Below, piece after piece: positions 25,704-33,769 of a stretch of 64,000 bases of DNA. Origin of the DNA: Bacteroidales bacterium UBA5349. Its GTDB lineage: Bacteria > Bacteroidota > Bacteroidia > Bacteroidales > Tenuifilaceae. Within the stretch, counting starts at the first letter, position 1; every line of letters starts with the position of its first letter. The notes under the pieces were generated by a model. That model was given only the letters and a program-made list of their open reading frames with translations, was not told the origin of the DNA and searched no databases. The stretch is from positions 186,790 to 250,789 of the forward strand of contig DHQB01000023.1 of the NCBI GenBank assembly GCA_002410065.1. Direction: 5' to 3'. Position numbers and translations under genes: made by a program.

Positions 25704-26750
25704 ATGAATCGCCCCTTTCTTAAGAATAATTTGAGTCAAATTGTATTTGTAATAGCATGGATTGCCGTTGGGGCAATCCATGCTACAACATTCTATTTTA
25801 TGTATAAAGTGCCAGTAAATTTGGCGCTAATTGATAGTGTAGTTTGGAATGCACTGTTTGCATTGCTATCTGTTGGGCTTTGGTTTTGGGTTAGAATAAC
25901 CGATATTGAAACATCAAAACCTTTTAGCATAATTATAAATCACTTTGGTGCTGCAGTATTGAGCGTGTTGGCCGTTGTTTTTTTACATCGACTAATAATT
26001 CAGAACATCTGGGTAAGTGCCAATGATTATACTCAGATTATTGACCAACTTGAGCCTGGTAGATACATTATTGGCTTTTTTTACTATGCATTATTAGCAT
26101 TAGTCTGCTACTTGATTATTTATGTTAAGAATTTCCGTGAAAAGGTATTGCGTGAAGCCGAATTAAAGGCTTTGGTTAAAGATGCTGAACTTAATTGGCT
26201 AAAACTGCAAATCAACCCTCATTTTCTTTTTAATAGTTTAAACTCAATCAGCTCGCTAACTATTAATGCACCCGAGAAGGCTCATGATATGATTAACAGA
26301 CTTTCGGAATTGCTCAGGTATTCACTAAAGCAATCGCCCAATAGCATGGTTTCGCTTAGCGATGAGGTGGAAAACTGCAAAAAGTACCTTGAGATTGAGC
26401 AGGTACGATTTGGGAATCGCCTTCAGTACTCTTTCAGTTTCGATTTTGATTTACAGTCATATAGGGTTCCAAGCATGGTTCTACAGCCCCTTTTTGAAAA
26501 TGCAATAAAGCATAGCGTAGCGCAAACCGAAACAACGTCGGTAATAGATGCAATTTTTAAACAAACAAGTATAGGCGTTAGTGTTTCGGTTAGCAACACT
26601 CTGCCTCTAACACCACCTAATACATTAGGAACAGGCGTTGGGCTTGAGAATATTAAACGGAGGTTACTACTTATGTATGATACTCCAAATTTGCTCAGGG
26701 TAAATAAAACTGATAGTGAATTTACGGTAACCATCATTTTCCCTTTTTAA
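25704..26750 (+). CDS. LytS/YehU-family sensor histidine kinase
   Basis: A 348-residue kinase: four membrane helices within about 1-145, a short coiled coil, then the His_kinase domain with the phospho-acceptor H173 in INPHFLFNSLNSISSL. An HATPase module follows with a modified N-box (LFENAIKHSV) and GTGVGLENIKRRL as the G-box. The family pairs with LytTR response regulators, and one follows 66 bases later. With the LiaF-like protein upstream, the operon is probably an envelope or cell-wall stress system. Confidence 0.92.
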   Translation: MNRPFLKNNLSQIVFVIAWIAVGAIHATTFYFMYKVPVNLALIDSVVWNALFALLSVGLWFWVRITDIETSKPFSIIINHFGAAVLSVLAVVFLHRLIIQNIWVSANDYTQIIDQLEPGRYIIGFFYYALLALVCYLIIYVKNFREKVLREAELKALVKDAELNWLKLQINPHFLFNSLNSISSLTINAPEKAHDMINRLSELLRYSLKQSPNSMVSLSDEVENCKKYLEIEQVRFGNRLQYSFSFDFDLQSYRVPSMVLQPLFENAIKHSVAQTETTSVIDAIFKQTSIGVSVSVSNTLPLTPPNTLGTGVGLENIKRRLLLMYDTPNLLRVNKTDSEFTVTIIFPF

Positions 26751-26816
26751 ATTATTATTTACATAAAACATTCCTACTTGAGCAGTCATGTATATCCTTA
26801 AAAACAAAAAATACAG

Positions 26817-27548
26817 ATGAAAGTAATTATTGTTGAAGACGAGCAACCAGCGAGAGATTTATTAAGACATTACCTGTCATTCGACGATAGTATTGAGATT
26901 ATTGGAGAATATGCCGATGGGTTTTCAGGCGTAATGGCAATCAATAGGGACAAGCCCAATTTAGTTTTTTTGGATATACAACTTCCGAAACTTAACGGAT
27001 TCGAACTCCTAGAGTTAATCGATGTTACACCACAAATTATTTTTACCACTGCATATGATGAGTATGCCATAAAGGCATTTGAACTTAATGCAACCGATTA
27101 TCTTTTAAAACCTTTTTCAAAAGATAGATTTTTGCAAGCCCTTGGTAGAGCAAAAGATAAAGCGGAACTGAATAACCCAACGGATGAGGAGATAAAGAAC
27201 ATCACCAATAGTACTCCTTTAATAAGTAGGGTGGTGGTGAAGGATGGTAATGGGATACATATTATTGCCATTAATGATGTTTATTGCATTGAAGCCCAAG
27301 ACGACTACATTTTTATTTACAGTAAACAGGGGCGATACTTAAAGAAACAAACAATGAAAAACATTGAGGAAAGGCTTAACCCTTCTCAATTTATACGGGT
27401 ACACCGATCGTATATTGCAAATGTTTTACAAATTGATAAGCTGGAACTATACGAGAAAGACTCTTACATGGCAACCCTTAAAAACGACAAAAAAATTAAG
27501 GTAAGTGCAGCAGGTTATAAGTTGTTAAGAGCCCAACTTGATTTTTAA
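26817..27548 (+). CDS. LytTR-family response regulator
   Basis: A 243-residue regulator: receiver domain (1-120) with D53 as the phosphorylation site in FLDIQLP and a K in LLKPFSKDRF, then a LytTR DNA-binding domain (about 140-243; VYCIEAQDDYIFIYS, FIRVHRSYIANV). It is the cognate partner of the LytS-type kinase just upstream. LytTR proteins bind imperfect direct repeats, such as those seen upstream of the operon. Confidence 0.93.
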   Translation: MKVIIVEDEQPARDLLRHYLSFDDSIEIIGEYADGFSGVMAINRDKPNLVFLDIQLPKLNGFELLELIDVTPQIIFTTAYDEYAIKAFELNATDYLLKPFSKDRFLQALGRAKDKAELNNPTDEEIKNITNSTPLISRVVVKDGNGIHIIAINDVYCIEAQDDYIFIYSKQGRYLKKQTMKNIEERLNPSQFIRVHRSYIANVLQIDKLELYEKDSYMATLKNDKKIKVSAAGYKLLRAQLDF

Positions 27549-27566
27549 AACAGATAAAGGGATAAA

Positions 27567-27821
27567 TTAAAAATCCATTCGCTTAAGGGTAATGCCATCA
27601 ATTTTTGCAAGAGCATTGTAAAGTAATTCCCGATCTGCCTTTGGGCCAGTCAACTCAACAATAACTAATCCGCTTGTACTGCAATGGTTGTTTGTAACTT
27701 CATGTAAACCAAGCCTAGTTTTTATTGAGCAACCATGTTGAGTTAGTACCTTTTGTAAATTGCCCGCCTCCTTGATTCTGTCGTTAATCATTATGCCTAA
27801 AATGCAAACTGATTCATTCAT
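27567..27821 (-). CDS. Small ACT/NikR-C-like protein, TM1266-type (hydrogenase-system regulator-like)
   Basis: An 84-residue protein. The pattern CILGIMINDR, LQKVLTQHGCSIKTRLGLHE, GLVIVELTG, LYNALAKIDGITLKRMDF fits the ferredoxin-like alpha-beta fold of TM1266-type proteins, annotated elsewhere as iron-only-hydrogenase-system regulators and related to the NikR C-terminal domain. No [FeFe]-hydrogenase gene lies in the window. It is convergent with the LytTR gene (18-base gap) and divergent from the large metallopeptidase fusion. Identification rests on pattern only. Confidence 0.55.
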   Translation of the reverse strand: MNESVCILGIMINDRIKEAGNLQKVLTQHGCSIKTRLGLHEVTNNHCSTSGLVIVELTGPKADRELLYNALAKIDGITLKRMDF

Positions 27822-27977
27822 AACTAAAAGTTTTGTTAATTAATTGCAATATACTATACTTTTATTGCAAAAGCAATACATTTGGGCTAGGTAAAACAAC
27901 AACATTGGTACTTTTTTTGTTATGAAATTCAATTAGTTTTACCAAGTAAGATTTAAGTTTAGCAAATTATTATTGCC

Positions 27978-30900
27978 ATGAGAGGATACTCCCTTATAGT
28001 TAAATCATTGATTCTGTCTTTGCTCATTCTTTTGAGTTTAACATCATATAGCCAGTATTTTGGTCAAAACCGACCTATCTATAAAACCTTTAATTTCAAA
28101 GTTTATAAGTCGCCCCACTTTGAGATTTATCATTATTTTGAAAATGATTCTGTTGTGCAAGAGTTAGCGCAATCTGCAGAGCAATGGTACCATATGCATC
28201 AGCAGGTTTTTGGCGATACCATAAAGAAACGAAATCCAATTATTGTTTATAAAAACCACGCTGATTTTCAGCAAACAACGGCTATACTGGGAACCGTTGG
28301 TGTGGGCACGGGGGGTGTTACCGAAGCGATGAAAAATAGGGTAATTTTCCCTGTTACTGAGGATTGGGGACAAACCGATCATGTGCTTGGACACGAGTTG
28401 GTTCACGCTTTTCAATTTAATTCAATACTAGAAAAGGATTCAACGAACTTGAATTCACTTCAGAATTTACCCCTTTGGATGGTTGAGGGCATGGCGGAGT
28501 ATCTTTCCATTGGAAGTGTCGATCCCAATACTGCCATGTGGATGCGCGATGCCGTTTTAAACGACGATTTTCCCACACTCGAAAAGATGACCCGCGATCA
28601 GCGCTATTTTCCCTATCGGTATGGTCATGCATTTTGGGCCTTTGTTGGACGAACTTTTGGGGATAGTTTGATCAATCCAATTTTTGAGGAAACTGCCAAG
28701 CGGGGTTACGAGTCTGCGCTTAAGCGTTACCTTGGCCTAAATGAAGAAGAGTTTTCAAAAATTTGGGAGAAGACATATGTTGAGCATTTTAAGTTGATGA
28801 TGAAAGATTCTGTTGACAAGCCCTCAGGAGCAGAGATCATCCATAAGCGTAACGCTGGGCACATGAATATTTCACCTTCAATTAGCCCCAATGGCGAGTA
28901 TGTTGCATTTTATTCAGAAAAAGAGTTGTTTTCAATAGATCTATACTTAGCCGAAACAGCCACTGGCAGAACAATTCAAACACTTTCTTCCATAATTCAC
29001 AACAACGAAATAGATGCATTAAATTTTATCGAGTCAGCTGGAGCATGGTCGCCCGATAGTAAGAAATTTGCTTTTATTGGTTTCAGCAAAGGGAAGAATA
29101 AGCTGCTAATAGTTGATGTTGCTTCAGGGAAATTGGAGTCTGATATTGAGATACCAGGAATCCCTGCTTTTAATTATCCCGCATGGTCGCCCGATGGTGA
29201 AAGTATTGTATTGTCGGGACTAGTAGAAGGGGTTAACGATTTATACCAGTACTTTTTTGAAACTCGAAGTGTTAAACGTTTAACCTACGATAGCAAAAGC
29301 AACCTTCACCCCAATTGGTCGCCCGATGGGAGATTTATTGTTTATTCAACCGATATTACTTTGCCTACGGATAATGATAGTAAACGGACTTCAGCTTACT
29401 ATATAGCAACGCTCAATATGGAAACAATGGAGATTAAACCCTACCACTTCTTTCCTGGAGCATCAAATCTAAGTCCGGTTTTTACACCCGATGGCCAAAA
29501 TGTTTACTTCCTTTCCGATAGGGATGGCTTTAAGAATTTATATAGGTTTAACCTTACCTCAGAGCAAATTTTTCAGGAAACAGATATTTTAACAGGTATT
29601 TCTGGGATGACTCCAATGGCTCCAGCTTTTAGTGTGGCATCGCAGAGCGGGAAAATTGCCTACTCATACTATTTTGGGGGCAATTACTCTATTTTTGTAG
29701 CAACGCCCGATGATCTTATAGGCAGAGAGGTTTCCCCGTTGATGGTTGATCTGGCTGCTGCCACTTTACCTCCTCTAAATCGTTCTATTGCAGGTATTGT
29801 GGATAGAAATATATCGGGACGTAATGCACAACCGGAAATACCTGTAGATTCCTTTGAGGTTGCACGTTACAAACCTAAATTTAAACTCGACTATATTTCA
29901 AATATTGGTGTAGGTGTTTCAACGGGCTATATGGGAACGGGAATGGCTGGAGGAGTTGAAATGCTCTTCAGTGATGTAGTAGGAGCTAATATGTTCCATG
30001 TTGGGCTGGCTCTTAATGGTGAGATTTACGATTTTGGAGGGCAATTAACCTATATTAATCAGAAGAATAGGGTTAACTGGTCAGCCACAATCTCGCATAT
30101 TCCTTACTCATATGCTTTTTATGGAAGAAATGCGGGTTGGGTTGCTCAGGGTTCTGACAATTATTATGTAGATACCCTATTCATGTTTCACTATAGAATA
30201 TTTGAGTCTGTTATTGGGGGTATGGCTCAGTTCCCCATTTCTAAAAGTCGTCGAATTGAAACTGGAGGATATCTCTCGTGGTATAACTATAGGGTTGATG
30301 TTCATTCGCATGTATATGTAAATGGTGCATACTATGATTATGATAAATACAAAGGTGATTCTCCAGACGGATATGCACTTCAGCGCTTAAATATGGCCTA
30401 TGTGGTTGATAACTCGGTATTTGGTTTGGCTTCGCCAATGGATGGTACACGACAGCGTTTTCAGGTTGAAAAGGTTTTTGGGTATGTTAATTACTGGGGT
30501 ACACTCCTAGATTATAGAAAATACTTTCGCGTAAAACCCTTTACTTTTGCAATGAGGGGATACTACTACGGACGGCATAGTGCAAAGAATTTGGAAAGTG
30601 CTATGATTTATCCCTTGTATTTAGGTTACCCTTGGTTAATTAGGGGTTATGATAATGCTGCATTTAACAAGCAAATTTCTAGTGGAGGTAATCCTTCAAT
30701 TGGCCCTGGTCAGTTAATGGGTAATCACATGGCTTTAACCAATCTTGAGGTTAGATTTCCATTTACAGGACCTGAACGTTTAACTGCTATAAAATCAAGA
30801 TTATTATTTACTGAGCTAACCCTTTTTGCCGATGCTGGTATTGCTTGGTATAATATAGATGATGTGAAGTTAAAGTGGCAAACTAACAAGCTAAATGAGA

Positions 30901-31043
30901 GAATACCCATTGTGAGCGCAGGTTTAAGCATAAGAGTAAACGTATTCGGAATGATTATTCTGGAGCCATTCTATGCCATACCGTTTCAGCTAGGTGGTAT
31001 AAAGGCAGCAACCTTTGGGTTGAATTTTACTCCTGGATGGTAG
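27978..31043 (+). CDS. Metallopeptidase - PD40 propeller - outer-membrane barrel fusion
   Basis: A 1021-residue protein with a signal peptide (about 1-25). A gluzincin-type zinc motif HELVH (H139, E140, H143) is followed 27 residues later by E170 in WMVEGMAEYLS. Five TolB/PD40-like repeats come next (about 290-530; AWSPDSKKFAF, AWSPDGESIVL, NWSPDGRFIVY, VFTPDGQNVYFLSD). The last 380 residues look like an outer-membrane beta-barrel with an Omp85-like block (PLYLGYPWLIRGYDNA). The protein probably sits in the outer membrane with the peptidase and propeller in the periplasm or outside. The stop abuts the convergent next gene. Confidence 0.8.
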   Translation: MRGYSLIVKSLILSLLILLSLTSYSQYFGQNRPIYKTFNFKVYKSPHFEIYHYFENDSVVQELAQSAEQWYHMHQQVFGDTIKKRNPIIVYKNHADFQQTTAILGTVGVGTGGVTEAMKNRVIFPVTEDWGQTDHVLGHELVHAFQFNSILEKDSTNLNSLQNLPLWMVEGMAEYLSIGSVDPNTAMWMRDAVLNDDFPTLEKMTRDQRYFPYRYGHAFWAFVGRTFGDSLINPIFEETAKRGYESALKRYLGLNEEEFSKIWEKTYVEHFKLMMKDSVDKPSGAEIIHKRNAGHMNISPSISPNGEYVAFYSEKELFSIDLYLAETATGRTIQTLSSIIHNNEIDALNFIESAGAWSPDSKKFAFIGFSKGKNKLLIVDVASGKLESDIEIPGIPAFNYPAWSPDGESIVLSGLVEGVNDLYQYFFETRSVKRLTYDSKSNLHPNWSPDGRFIVYSTDITLPTDNDSKRTSAYYIATLNMETMEIKPYHFFPGASNLSPVFTPDGQNVYFLSDRDGFKNLYRFNLTSEQIFQETDILTGISGMTPMAPAFSVASQSGKIAYSYYFGGNYSIFVATPDDLIGREVSPLMVDLAAATLPPLNRSIAGIVDRNISGRNAQPEIPVDSFEVARYKPKFKLDYISNIGVGVSTGYMGTGMAGGVEMLFSDVVGANMFHVGLALNGEIYDFGGQLTYINQKNRVNWSATISHIPYSYAFYGRNAGWVAQGSDNYYVDTLFMFHYRIFESVIGGMAQFPISKSRRIETGGYLSWYNYRVDVHSHVYVNGAYYDYDKYKGDSPDGYALQRLNMAYVVDNSVFGLASPMDGTRQRFQVEKVFGYVNYWGTLLDYRKYFRVKPFTFAMRGYYYGRHSAKNLESAMIYPLYLGYPWLIRGYDNAAFNKQISSGGNPSIGPGQLMGNHMALTNLEVRFPFTGPERLTAIKSRLLFTELTLFADAGIAWYNIDDVKLKWQTNKLNERIPIVSAGLSIRVNVFGMIILEPFYAIPFQLGGIKAATFGLNFTPGW

Positions 31044-31598
31044 TTACTTAAAGAAAAGGATTAGCGCAAGAATAGGAATTAACAGGCCTGCGGTAATTAG
31101 CAAAGCCCCTCTTCGCTTTATTCCATTTTTACCTTTTATAATAAACAATCCGGTTACTGTTATTATTATAAGCGATACTGCAAAAATATCACTAAATACC
31201 GTCCACCATGCTCGAGCAGTATTATAGTGCAAAAAATTTATTTTGTAGAAGAATGGCCTGCGCTTAATGGTCTCAACCTTTACTTCACCAGTGCTTAGTG
31301 TAATTGTTGCAGTTCCATTTTTTGTAAAGGCCTTAAGTTTGCTTTTGTCGGGGTAGTAGTATGAGAGGATCCTCTCATTAGATTGATTTTCGACTAGCTG
31401 ATTTAGCAATGGAGTATTAATCGCTGAGGTGTCTGAAGGTAGTTCTACTCTAAATGTTTGTTGACTAATAATATAGTTTGAATTCCACTGATGGATATGG
31501 TTTAGGGCAATACCCGAAATACTATAGATTATAACCATCCCCGCAAAAAAAAAGCTTAAATCGCGGTGAATTACCCTATTTATCTTCCTTAACTTCAT
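31044..31598 (-). CDS. PepSY-associated membrane protein
   Basis: A 184-residue protein: N-terminal helix (about 14-32, after HRDLSFFFAGMVIIYSISG), a periplasmic PepSY-like beta segment, then two helices near the end (about 134-153 and 163-182). The motif KINFLHYNTARAWWTVFSDIFAVSLIIITVTGLF matches the PepSY-associated TM family, often linked to iron or siderophore reduction. It is transcribed opposite to the neighbouring fusion gene and separated from the lipoprotein gene upstream by a terminator. Confidence 0.8.
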   Translation of the reverse strand: MKLRKINRVIHRDLSFFFAGMVIIYSISGIALNHIHQWNSNYIISQQTFRVELPSDTSAINTPLLNQLVENQSNERILSYYYPDKSKLKAFTKNGTATITLSTGEVKVETIKRRPFFYKINFLHYNTARAWWTVFSDIFAVSLIIITVTGLFIIKGKNGIKRRGALLITAGLLIPILALILFFK

Positions 31599-31600
31599 AA

Positions 31601-31647
31601 TAAAAAAAAATAAAATATGGGTCGAAACAGCAACTGTTAGCGACCCA
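31601..31647 (-). terminator. Terminator of the OB-fold lipoprotein gene
   Basis: On the reverse strand TGGGTCG...CGACCCA (31647-31618) with an inner AACAG/CTGTT pair forms a long hairpin, followed by TATTTTATTTTTTTTTA. It starts 20 bases after the lipoprotein stop codon. Confidence 0.8.
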
Positions 31648-31667
31648 CAATTCTAAGTTCAAAAAAA

Positions 31668-32093
31668 TTATTCTACTACACTGTAGTTAATGCACTCAAC
31701 AACATAGGCAAAAGTTGGAACTTCATTCCCCTCATCAGACTCGCAATCGGCAACGTGTGAACCCGCTACTTTGCGCACAATTCCTGTAATTTCAACCTTT
31801 TGCCCCATAAGTGATGATACAAATGCAGGTGACGAGTCGGTGGCATCTATCTTTAGGGTTTTACTTTCAACATTACCAAAAACTGTTAATCGTTTTCCGC
31901 CATGCATGCAGGCATGGTCAACATTGGCAGTAAAGCGAACTACTTTACCCTCAAGCGCCGAGGCATCGTTAAGAAGCGAATCAACGGATACTTCAATGGC
32001 ATCTACCTTTGTTGCTTTGTCACTATTCCCACCACACGAAGCGGCAAATCCAATTATTGCCAATGCAGCAACAAGTAATCTTAAATTTTTCAT
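31668..32093 (-). CDS. OB-fold lipoprotein
   Basis: A 141-residue lipoprotein with lipobox GFAASC. The mature part (about 35-135) has the beta pattern of an OB-fold: ALEGKVVRFTANVDHAC, KTLKIDATDS, MGQKVEITGIVRKV. Cys and His in HACMHGGKR and HVADCESDEG could bind a metal or form a disulfide. It is 18 bases after ubiA, so it may be cotranscribed, and it has its own terminator. The function is unknown; similar OB-fold lipoproteins are common in Bacteroidota. Confidence 0.75.
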   Translation of the reverse strand: MKNLRLLVAALAIIGFAASCGGNSDKATKVDAIEVSVDSLLNDASALEGKVVRFTANVDHACMHGGKRLTVFGNVESKTLKIDATDSSPAFVSSLMGQKVEITGIVRKVAGSHVADCESDEGNEVPTFAYVVECINYSVVE

Positions 32094-32111
32094 GGTTTAG
32101 TTTATTATTGG

Positions 32112-32987
32112 TTAGTGTATGTAAAAGCTAATAATGGTAAAGAGTGCATACAGCAAGCTGGCTAAGCCATTTAACGAAGCAAAAGCAAAATTTATCCTTT
32201 TTTCGCTATTCCTCTTCACAACAATATGCTGAAGTGCAAGGAGTGAAACAAAAATTGCTACAGCAATCCAGTAGTAAAGCCTAGTATTGATTATAAATCC
32301 CACCTTAATAACAAGAAGCACAACCACTACATGTAAAAATCCTGAAATGAATCGCGCTTTTTTCCAGCCAAAAATTGCTGAAATTGACTTTAGCGATTCT
32401 TCCTTATCAAACTCTTCATCCTGAATGGAGTATAGAATATCAAAACCTGAAACCCACAGCAAAACAATAGTACTAAAAAGCAATGGCGTTAACGCCCATT
32501 CTCCGGTTACTGATAGGTAGGCTCCAATTGGTGCAAGCGATAATCCTAATCCTAAAATAAAATGGCATAGTACGGTGTACCGCTTAGAGTAGCTATATCC
32601 TAGGATTATTAAAAGGGCTAAGGGAGAAAGGTAGAAAACCAACCTGTTCATAAAAAATGTTGTTGCAATAAACAGTATTGAGTTTAGCATTGAGAATATA
32701 AATGCATCCCGAGGGTGTATTTTGCCCGATGGGATTTCTCTACTTGCAGTTCTTGGATTTCGTTTATCAATAAATCTGTCGGTTACCCTATTAAAACTCA
32801 TGGCTGCATTACGGGCAAACACCATGCACAGCAGAACAAGAACAAATAGCTTAATCGTAAAAATAGAATCGGTTTGGTAAATGGCCAAAAAATAGCCAAT
32901 TAGTGCGAATGGCAATGCAAAAATTGTGTGACTAAACTTTACTAAAGACAGGTAATTTTTAAAATCAAAAGGTTTAGGGTATGTCAT
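32112..32987 (-). CDS. UbiA-family prenyltransferase (menaquinone-type, MqnP/UbiA-other)
   Basis: A 291-residue integral membrane enzyme with eight or nine helices and both Asp-rich motifs for prenyl diphosphate and Mg: NRVTDRFIDKRN (about 67-78) and YSIQDEEFDKEES. The block NPRTASREIPSGKI is typical of the putative 4-hydroxybenzoate polyprenyltransferases (UbiA-other) tied in many bacteria to the futalosine menaquinone route. Other menaquinone genes are absent from the window, so the exact acceptor is inferred. A promoter is visible upstream (33041-33071). Confidence 0.85.
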   Translation of the reverse strand: MTYPKPFDFKNYLSLVKFSHTIFALPFALIGYFLAIYQTDSIFTIKLFVLVLLCMVFARNAAMSFNRVTDRFIDKRNPRTASREIPSGKIHPRDAFIFSMLNSILFIATTFFMNRLVFYLSPLALLIILGYSYSKRYTVLCHFILGLGLSLAPIGAYLSVTGEWALTPLLFSTIVLLWVSGFDILYSIQDEEFDKEESLKSISAIFGWKKARFISGFLHVVVVLLVIKVGFIINTRLYYWIAVAIFVSLLALQHIVVKRNSEKRINFAFASLNGLASLLYALFTIISFYIH

Positions 32988-33040
32988 GGTATATTAATTA
33001 GCAAGCATTAGGCCTCAAATTTTTATACAATAGGCGTTTG

Positions 33041-33071
33041 CAAAAATAGTTGACGCGAGCTAAATAAACAA
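33041..33071 (-). promoter_or_regulatory. Promoter of the ubiA gene
   Basis: On the reverse strand TTG (33071-33069), a 20-base spacer, and a perfect -7 box TATTTTTG (33048-33041). It lies 53 bases before the ATG at 32987. Confidence 0.6.
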
Positions 33072-33128
33072 GTGCTAAAGATGGGATTATCACTTATTAT
33101 TAAAAACCAATCCAATTTGCCTGAAATT

Positions 33129-33758
33129 CTATGGGATATGCATGAACTTATGCGCCTGAAGAGAAACTTGCCATTTAGGGTTTTGCATCACATAATCAAC
33201 AATATATGGTATTATACTATTATAAACGCTCCATTCAGGTTGAAGATATAGTTTACAGGTTGATTTTACTTTCTTTGCATTTTCCTCGGCCCATTTAATA
33301 TCTTCAGGTTTTGATATGATTACTTTTAGTTCATCTGCTTTCATGTGAATACCATTTACTGGCGGATGCTGTGATTTAGGCGATAGGCAAATCCAGTCCC
33401 ATTGCCCTGTTAACGTATATGCTCCAGAGGTCTCAATGTAGGTTTCTATACTATTCTCTTTAAGTTTTTTACACAGATAATCTAGGGGGTACATACTGGG
33501 TTCACCTCCTGTTACAACAACAACTTTTGCCGGTTGCTCAAGAGCATTCTGCACTATTTTTTCAACCTTAACTGGCGGGAAGTTTTTGGGGTTCCAGGTA
33601 ACTTTTGCATCGCACCAGCTACAGCCTATGTCGCATCCACCAATACGAATAAAATAGGCTGCTTTGCCAGTATGGTAACCCTCACCTTGTAGGGTATAAA
33701 ACTCTTCAACCAGCGGAAGTAATTTCCCGTTATCTAACTGATCAGTATCAACATGCAT
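33129..33758 (-). CDS. queE: 7-carboxy-7-deazaguanine synthase (radical SAM)
   Basis: A 209-residue radical SAM enzyme with the [4Fe-4S] motif C42-x3-C46-x2-C49 (GCDIGCSWCD), the N-terminal block LPLVEEFYTLQGEGYHTG and GGEPSMYPL. QueE turns 6-carboxytetrahydropterin into 7-carboxy-7-deazaguanine for queuosine/preQ0. It lies 11 bases after the nucleotidase-family gene and may be cotranscribed with it. No other queuosine genes are present here. Confidence 0.93.
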   Translation of the reverse strand: MHVDTDQLDNGKLLPLVEEFYTLQGEGYHTGKAAYFIRIGGCDIGCSWCDAKVTWNPKNFPPVKVEKIVQNALEQPAKVVVVTGGEPSMYPLDYLCKKLKENSIETYIETSGAYTLTGQWDWICLSPKSQHPPVNGIHMKADELKVIISKPEDIKWAEENAKKVKSTCKLYLQPEWSVYNSIIPYIVDYVMQNPKWQVSLQAHKFMHIP

Positions 33759-33769
33759 GTTAGTTCCTG

